In this document: piece by piece, positions 57,006 through 64,000 of the stretch | How the letters are laid out: each line of letters starts with the position of its first letter | Numbering within the stretch: the stretch's first letter is position 1 | From: Garcia nutans | Lineage: Eukaryota; Streptophyta; Magnoliopsida; Malpighiales; Euphorbiaceae | Assembly: GCA_947685225.1 (NCBI GenBank) | Contig: CANTUV010000008.1 | Coordinates: forward strand, 46,745,501-46,809,500 | Reading direction: 5' to 3' | DNA: 64,000 nt | Made by a program: the position numbers and the translations under genes | Notes under the pieces: generated by a model | The model's input: only the letters and a program-made list of their open reading frames with translations | Databases searched by the model: none | What the model was told of the DNA's origin: nothing

Positions 57006-57310
57006 TACACTAATGCCTTATGTTTGGTCAGCTCATCCATTCCAAGTATTGCATCAAATTCCTGGAATGGCAACTCAAACAGATCACCTAAGAAAGTGTG
57101 TCCGTGTACTTCTACCGGACAATCCTTTATTACCTTCCTGGTAACCATCTCACTACCCAAAGGATTTATAACTAACACTCCATCTATTTCAAGTTCTACT
57201 TCTAAATCCTTTAATTCTTCATTTTTCATGCATATATATATGAATGTGAAGAACCTGGGTCTATTAAAGCATAAATCTGCATTCCAAACATAATTAGCTG
57301 ACCTATTATG
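56996..57310 (-). pseudogene. protease of inner Tekay-type element
   Basis: The active-site segment LIDPGSSHSYIYA ends the gag-side frame (57226). The rest (MKNEELKDLEVELEIDGVLV ... FQEFDAILGMDELTKHKALV) continues in another frame from 57229. The switch lies in a TATATATA run (57233-57240), probably slippage. The protease then runs directly into RT sequence, showing a deletion of the protease-RT linker. Confidence 0.82.
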
Positions 57311-58641
57311 ACATTCGGAGCCTCTTCTTCCTCACGCGCCCTCATTACATACATCCTCGCAGGGGCTCTTGGCTCAGGTCTATCCACTGTCTCTGACTGT
57401 GCCGGCGATGGATTTCCTCCTCGACCTCTGCCTCGACCTCTACCAGCTGCTGCCTGTGACCCTTCTGTCTCCCTAGGCAGGTTCTGTACTCGTTGGGGGC
57501 ACTCGCGCAAAAAGTGGTCTAAAGATCCACATATATAGCACGCATATGTTTTTCCCCAACATTCCCCTGTATGTCGACGTCCGCACTGATCACAATGTGG
57601 GTTGGCATTCTCACCTCCTCCAGTGCTTCCTGTCTGAACAAAATCACTTCTACCAGGCCCCAATCTTCTTCGCAAACCACTTCCTTGTCCTCTTTCAAAT
57701 CGGCTAGTGCTAGCTACAGAGGTGGCCTGGCTCGAACTACCATAAACCGATCCCTGACCAAAAGTTTTACGTTGGTTACCTTCTGTTGAACTGCCTCCTC
57801 TGAAGCACTTCCTCGATGACTTAAAGTTTCCCGAGTAGCCCTGGGTGTCTCTCCTTTGACTCACCCTCTGTCTACTATCTTGCTCATCCATCCGACATTG
57901 CTCTACTTCCAGAGCCCTAGTGACCAACTCAGAAAATTCCTTGATATTAGCAGCAATTAGCTGCATCCTAATCTCATTATTCAAACCATCCTGGAATTGC
58001 TTACACCTATCATGTTCGTCTTCAATTGTCTTCTTGGCATACCTACTCAGCCTAGTAAATTCCCTCTCGTATTCGGCAACGGTCAGTCGACCTTGCTTTA
58101 AGTGTAGAAACTCCTTTTTCTTGGCATCTAGGTATGCCTCCGATATAAACTTCCTCTTGAACTCATTCACAAAGAAATCCCATGTCCTTTGTTCCAGTAG
58201 AACTCATTGTTGAACTGTATCCCACCATATATATGCTTCTTCCACTAATAAGGAAGTAGCACATACCACTCGCTCTTCTAGAGTACACTGTAACTGATCT
58301 AAGGCTCGTATCGTTCCTTCCAGCCAATACTCGGCTATAGAAGAACCATCATCCCTTCGAGCCTTAAACTCCTTCGCACCGTACTTTCTTATCTTTTCTA
58401 TCGAGGGTTTCCTTTCCCTTCCCACAACAGGAGCGGGTGCTGGCGCTAGCGCTGGTGCCGGGGCAACGCCCGCTATCTGTCGCAGCGCTGCAGCCATCTG
58501 TTGCAACATCTCATTTGGAAGAGGAGCTCCCGCTGAGGGTTGCTCAGCCTCCGATGTTTCAGATACATGCGTCTCTACAATATGTGACGCTCGAGATTCA
58601 ACTTCCTCCTCTACGGCTCTTTGAGAGGACTCTCGCGACAT
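57226..58641 (-). pseudogene. gag of inner Tekay-type element, one in-frame stop
   Basis: Gag forms the packaging particle. From MSRESSQRAVEEEVESRASH (58641) it has an Ala/Pro-rich linker and the capsid core (YIWWDTVQQ, then a TGA at 58204-58206, then in the same frame MNEFKRKFISEAYLDAKKKE and RLTVAEYEREFTRLSRYAKK). A Gly/Arg/Ser-rich linker and two zinc-binding motifs follow: CDQCGRRHTGEC and CYICGSLDHFLREC (about 57590-57500). Apart from the TGA the frame stays open for about 470 codons into the protease active site. It is the best preserved coding region of the window. Confidence 0.9.
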
Positions 58642-58924
58642 CTATATTCTAACACATAACTCACAATCAAAAGCAGCACAGCTCAGCAGCACTATTACAC
58701 CCTATGTGGCATGTATATGAAGACAAAACACTTAATCAAATATATGCAAACATACCCTTATTTAGTTTCCTATATTTCCTTCCTGAATGATGCCTACTTT
58801 TTATCTCCTATTTACAACAGGATATCTCATTTTACGTCGGTAATGGCCACTCCCGACATAAAACGTACATCCTCCTATGTTGGATTACCCAGAAGCGGCT
58901 AAACCGGAGCTATTATACCACAAT
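58642..58924 (-). mobile_element. leader and primer binding site of inner element
   Basis: A short untranslated leader. On the - strand TGGTATAATAGCTC (58920-58907) lies just inside the 5' LTR. It matches the tRNA-Met primer site TGGTATCAGAGCTC at 12 of 14 positions. Confidence 0.7.
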
Positions 58925-61907
58925 TGTAACACCCCTACCCGACCTACATGTGTAAGCCGAGAAGAGGCGCCACACTATCCAAATGTTGCTACCAATTTTA
59001 CTTAGTCAAATTTTTATTCCGATTTTAAAGAAATTTTGCCAGAGGTTCGTCTAGAAATTTGGATCCCAAGTGTCGACAAAACTTGTTTTTCTGATTTTTG
59101 AAAACATTTTACACAGACCAATATGAATACCATCAAATTTACTGCACTCCCAATGAATCCACCTTATACCCTCAACTACAAACCTGCAAGAAGAGTTCAC
59201 ACTCCTAATACAAATTAAAGTAGAGGTTTCTTATTATTACATACTACTACCGTATGGTATAACATAGAAATTCTCAATCTTATATTTTCATATACATGCC
59301 ACAACTAGCCAACTCATAATATAGGAAATGAAAGGCTACTCTGAGGTGATGCGCTGTGTTGTGGTGCTTGATGCTAATCACCGAAATCTACTGCTCCGAA
59401 CCTAGGAGTCAAGAAAACTCAACTCGCTGAGCGTTGTCGCTCAGTGGGTACTTTACCAATAAAAATAAAAGTAGTCTATGAAAGTATTCGAAATCAAAGG
59501 AAATAATTAAATCCATAATCAACCAACTTTATACCAATAGAAATCGTGATACATTCAGTGTGATATGCTTTCAATAATGTAAAATCATAATTCAAACTCA
59601 TTAGCATTATATAGTTTAACGAAAAATAATATGTCTTTGATTCAGGCTCTACTGGTATATAGGGAACCATAGTGATAAAGCAGTGGGCCTCCCCACTATA
59701 ACATTGGTGGCCCTCACCACCGATATCAAATCACAGGAATGGGCCTCCCCATCCTAGTTAACCAATGGGCCTCCCCATTGGCTTCAGTGGCCTCACCACT
59801 GAATAAAATATCATATCACAATAATGAGCAGTACTGCATGCGTTAGTATAGTGCACCATACCCTTATCTACCACTCCCACTATCCAGTAGAGCAAAAAGG
59901 TTAAAATGATTCAATTTAAGTCTCAAACCTCATTTTAGAATGATTCAAGAAATCAATTTAAATTCTCATTGAGCTTTGCCATTTATGCCGCACACCACTT
60001 TCTTTGGTTAAACCGTTACTCTTTTTCACATATTTAACATCCACAATAAACACATCAAACATTTCAAAGAATTCCTCAAAAGATCACAAATTGACCAAAT
60101 GAATAGTGTTGCGGCGAGAAAAATTGGCAACGCAAAATGGCATGACCACATGAATAGTAAAATCTGGGTTTTCGTCAAAATTTCAGTCCACTTCAGTTAT
60201 GCATTTGACCAAGTAAATGATCTTATTTTTCGCTGAAATTTTACAGAAAACTTATTTCATATGTTGACTAATTGCATGTAAAATTTCGTTGAAAAATTCA
60301 TTCATTAGCTACCTCAAACAATTGCCACAAAAAGATCCAGAAAGCTGTCATTTTGGGACCATTTCGGCCCAAACATATGAAATACATAGGATAGTTTATT
60401 TTTCTTTTACAAATCAATATGAAGGCTTCTTTAATAGTAAAGTGAAGATTCAAACACTTCCCTTTGATAACTTTTGCATGTTTAACTCAAATCAAACTAA
60501 TTAAAGTCCAAAACAACTTGCCAATTCAACTTGCCAAATTTTCTCAAAACATTTGGTTTCAATTAAATTTAAATAACCCTAAATTAATTATTCAAAGGTA
60601 AAGTACCAAACCTTATTTCTTTAACTCCTCTTATCTTTTCCTTCTTCTCCTTCTTTAATTCTTTATTTCTCCTTCAATCAATTCAAGATACAACATAAAC
60701 CTTAGAAATTCAAAATAATAAGTTATCCTCCATTTCTTTTCTAACCGAAACCCTAATCCAACCTTATTAATCTTTATACATCTTGATTCTTCCATTTAAT
60801 CAATTAATCCCATCACTTACTTAATATGTTTTCAATTCCACATAAAGACTCTAATTTCCAATCTCCCCATGAATATATAAATACCTAATTTTGATACTAA
60901 AATTAAAGTCTACATACTTGAAAACCTTAGAACTTACCTTAAAAATCAAATTTGGAGAAACTTGGAAGTCCTTTAGTGTTTCCCTTTGTTGGCCGAAATT
61001 TGTAAGTGGAAAAGAGAGAAATTGGTTCTTCATTTCACATATATTTATATACAAAGGAAATGATGATCACCTTATGTGTTGGATAAATCCTTTAAGACCA
61101 CTTGTCCACCTTTCTCTTTCTTCATTTAATACTCATGCTAAATGGTTACTTTTGATTGGCCAACATTAGATTTTTATAGTTTTCTTTTCCTTTACTTCTT
61201 TCCACTTGTCCCTCTTCCCATAGGATATCATAAAGTTGTCCCGGGTTACCCATCCGGTCCCGACACGAAACCGGGCCCACTTTACATTCCGGCGATTAAT
61301 CGGTAATATCTTTTAAACCGTATATTTCCACGAGTCAAACTACATATAGTTTTGATCCTCTCGACCTCTACTTTCTATTTATAAGGTCTATTTTAGGTTT
61401 CCAAGTCATTTTGAAAAATTACCGATAAGCCCTCAACTTTTTACAAAATTCCCTTTAGGTCCTATTTTTGCTCGGGTTTTCTCCGGCTTCGTTTCTATTG
61501 GCGATTGTTTCATATTTAACCCCTCGCCATTCTCTACGTACTCACGTTTTTATTTCCTACCCTAAATTCATGTATAACTTTAATTGATAATGACCAAAAT
61601 GCCCCTAGTCAACATTTCTCCGTTTTTCTTTAACGGGACATTTTCTGGAAAAACCGTTACACGTCGTTGCGATCTGATTTTTTCTACACTCCATTTTTGG
61701 AATCTGTTATATGCACTATTAAGAACATCCGGTGCAACTTTTTTTTTTGAAATTACATCTACGTCCCCAAAACTTTTGAAAATTACAATTAGGTCCCTTT
61801 GGTCATACAACCTTATCTAGGGCTGTTATCAAGAATTATCTTCTCCTTTCCCCTTCTCTCGCTATGCACGTAACTACTCTGCATAAATGCGGTACGTGGA
61901 TGTGACA
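58925..61907 (-). mobile_element. 5' LTR of inner Tekay-type element (2983 bp, family F4)
   Basis: Near-identical to 52247-55228, with the same TG...CA ends, candidate TATA box (about 61040), donor-like site (about 60937), H1 hairpin (59427-59444) and hairpin array. Followed by GATGA (61908-61912), the right copy of the target duplication. Confidence 0.94.
59646..59893 (-). repeat. five-hairpin array, 5' LTR copy of F4
   Basis: The same five hairpins as 53003-53123 (starts 59681, 59706, 59739, 59762 and 59785), enclosed by GCTCTACTGG (59646-59655) and CCAGTAGAGC (59884-59893). The first stem has lost its outermost pair here. Confidence 0.88.
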
Positions 61908-61912
61908 GATGA

Positions 61913-62713
61913 AGACCCTGTCTCACCCTGGGGTCTCCTAGCTCTGCTCTCTTTTGCTCTGGCTACTGCTGCAAGACCCTATGCCCTCTCTACACTCCTG
62001 GCAGCTATAACCAACTGAGAAAAATCCTGATACTGGGAGCCTGCCACTAAACACATAATAAAGGGTCTCGACCGCTCCTCAAACCTCTGGCATCTGTCAA
62101 CCTCATCAAAAATAATCCCTTCAACATACTGCATACTGGCTTAGCCGAATGAACTCAATCTCATACTCTGTCACTGCCTGGTGTCCTGCCTCAAACTCAG
62201 GAACTCCATCTTCTTTGCATCCTTACTCGGAGTATACTTCTTCTTGAATTCCCGCAGGAAATCGGCATAAGTTAGAACTGGTGGATCAGCTATACCATGG
62301 GGAACCGTCTTCCACCACTCATAGGCATCCCCCTGCAGAAGTGATCTAGCATAATCAAACTTCTCCTCTGGACTAGCCTGCAGCTGAATGAATACCCTCC
62401 GAACCCTGTCCAGCCACTACTCTGCTACAGCAGGGTCTGTAGTGCCAACAAAGTTTGTGGCTCCAAATTTCCTCGGCTCATCATACTTCTGCGGCTACGG
62501 CTGTGGTGGCGGTTGCGGCTGCTGAACTGGAGCCTACCTCAACAGCTCCACCATATGTCGTACCCAGCCCAGCGAAATCTCCTCAACTGCTGGTCTAACA
62601 AGCACAGAAGCAGAAACCTCACCAGCAGACTCAACACTAGCTCTAACTCTACTCTCATCAAGAGTTGCACTCCCTGCACTACCCTCTGTAGACTGGTATG
62701 TCCGAGATGTCAT
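61913..62713 (-). pseudogene. N-terminal part of gag, outer Tekay-type element
   Basis: Starts MTSRTYQSTEGSAGSATLDE at 62713. On the - strand the capsid core is recognisable (AYEWWKTVPHG near 62310 and FLREFKKKYTPS near 62260). Further on come FDEVDRCQRFEERSRPFIMC and VAGSQYQDFSQLVIAARSVE. Stops and frame changes are present. The gene continues at 52246 on the far side of the inner element. Confidence 0.8.
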
Positions 62714-62850
62714 AACTACCCAAATCTGCAAATACAGTAGAAATTGCCACATCAAAATCAGAAAATGTCAGTGCCAATGCATGTATCACAATTAAAAATC
62801 CCCATTTTCTCTCTCTAACAACCCACCTAGGTCTAGAACCTCAAACCTAG

Positions 62851-62862
62851 GCTCTGATACCA
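62851..62862 (-). promoter_or_regulatory. primer binding site of outer element, initiator tRNA-Met
   Basis: On the - strand TGGTATCAGAGC, perfect, two bases inside the 5' LTR. It shows that the element at 42713-64000 reads right to left. Confidence 0.9.
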
Positions 62863-62864
62863 AA

Positions 62865-64000
62865 ATAAACACATCAATACCCTATATTCGTATAATACAC
62901 ACACCCAACATGTGTAAAATATGCATATACGGTATAAAAATATCACGACCCGATTTAATAAAAAAATTTATATTTCTTATTTAATTCCAAACACCTTAAA
63001 ATGTATAATTAAATAATAAATAAAATATTCTTTATTAATTATAGGAACCCAAAATAAATATTTCATATAAAAATCTCTAGGAAAAATTCATCAGGGTTTG
63101 GTCTGTAAATTGGATATCCCAAAAATCCAACAAATTCACAACCTACATAAAAACACTCCCAATAAAATAATTTACATATTTCCACCTCAACTTCTCAAAT
63201 CCTCCATATTTCTCAAAACATTTATATCTATATACATATATATATACATCAAAACTTAAATACACAATCCACATTATACAATTATTCAAAATATTCTTTA
63301 TAATTTATAATATATATATATACTCCAAAAACATAATACATAATACATAATATCAAAATATACTATCATATAATATATATATATATATGCTGAAAAAATG
63401 GCTCTAATCTTGATGTATCCAAAATCAGCTCAACAAGTAGCCTCTAGTCTAGACCGGACCTGGTCTAGAGGAACTCTCTGACTCAACCGGATCACCTCTG
63501 TCACCTGCGTGATGAAATACAATCGCGCTAAGATAAAAGCCTAGTAATACAAACTTTGATAATAATAAAACTTTAAAATAATGCCAAAGCAAAATGCTCT
63601 AATGCTATGTCATAATGTGGCATCCAAGCTCACTTTTAAACATATTCTTTCATCATTTAATAATTCACACCAACACATACATAGGCATGGGCCCAAATAA
63701 ACTAATACATTATTCAAAACCCAAAGTTATTGTATTTGGTTCATAATGACACCAAGTGTCTAGCCCCGAAGGTAAATCAAGTAATGCTCAAAAGCTAGCC
63801 CTGAAGGCAAATCATATCACAGTGATGCCAATCGTCTAGCCTTGAAGGCAAATAATGAGTATAACCTCATAGGCATGCCGCCAAACACAGAACTCTGAAA
63901 ATTGAATAACATACTAGGCACATAGTTATTTCATATTTTCCATCATCAATTTCTTTCTCATTTTCCCATTTTCAATTAGGCACATTGCCTTATTTTCTCA
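62865..64000 (-). mobile_element. 5' LTR of outer Tekay-type element (3' part only)
   Basis: Aligns with 42713 onward (for example ACCCTATATTCGTATAA), with clearly more differences than the inner pair. The terminal TG has mutated. It contains the H1 hairpin (63528-63544) and small hairpins (GACAC-CAA-GTGTC at 63748-63760; GCT-CAAA-AGC at 63786-63795). It runs off the window end. Confidence 0.85.

Noticed and set aside
1..64000. Host protein-coding genes, tRNA or rRNA genes
   Set aside because: Every coding similarity I could recognise belongs to Ty3/gypsy elements; no tRNA cloverleaf or rRNA segment was noticed, apart from short primer sites.

Overview
This is a host-gene-free block of plant nuclear DNA built almost entirely from nested LTR retrotransposons of the Ty3/gypsy superfamily. 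The evidence is TG...CA LTRs of 2-3 kb, primer sites complementary to plant tRNAs, polypurine tracts, AT-rich spacers, and gag/pol remnants of three plant lineages: Athila, Tat/Ogre-like and Tekay/Del chromovirus. I see no convincing host gene, tRNA, rRNA or CRISPR. It looks like pericentromeric or intergenic heterochromatin of a flowering plant, probably a dicot. I cannot name the species.

Layout, oldest layer first. (1) An Athila-like element on the + strand is the base layer. It is seen from 33915 to 42712: integrase 33915-35133, a long spacer with hairpins, and a broken downstream ORF. A solo LTR (37924-40514, target duplication ATTTG) splits that ORF. (2) On the left, a Tat/Ogre-like element lies on the - strand (LTR 31949-33914, internal 27544-31948). 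Abutting it is a + strand tandem array of gag-only Tat/Ogre-like units with three near-identical LTR copies (8759-10707, 14735-16959, 25298-27543), plus an older LTR fragment at 17516-18836. (3) A LARD-like element (large, non-coding) with 3-kb LTRs (896-8758) sits inside the first of these LTRs. It is in turn interrupted by another LTR (1-895). (4) On the right, a - strand Tekay-type element (3' LTR 42713-45492; 5' LTR from about 62865 past the window end) entered the Athila tail. It holds a solo LTR (45867-48767, target duplication CTCAA) in its integrase and a second Tekay-type element (52247-61907, target duplication GATGA) in its gag.

Every coding region is dead or defective. The Tat/Ogre-like units carry a broken gag and no pol. 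The inner Tekay element has lost its RNase H. All three integrases have lost a different catalytic residue, each explained by one G-to-A change. The younger elements (inner Tekay, LARD-like) have LTR pairs differing by about 1-2% by eye.

The most interesting signal is not a gene. Four diverged LTR families in this window (called F1-F4 here) each carry, at a comparable place in the 3' half of the LTR, an array of short hairpins. Loop or core sequences are constant while stems vary, with several compensatory base-pair changes. A conserved double hairpin follows near the LTR end, another hairpin sits just upstream of the polypurine tract, and GC-rich palindrome arrays occur in four places. Together these look like structured RNA modules of the retrotransposon leader that change sequence but keep pairing.
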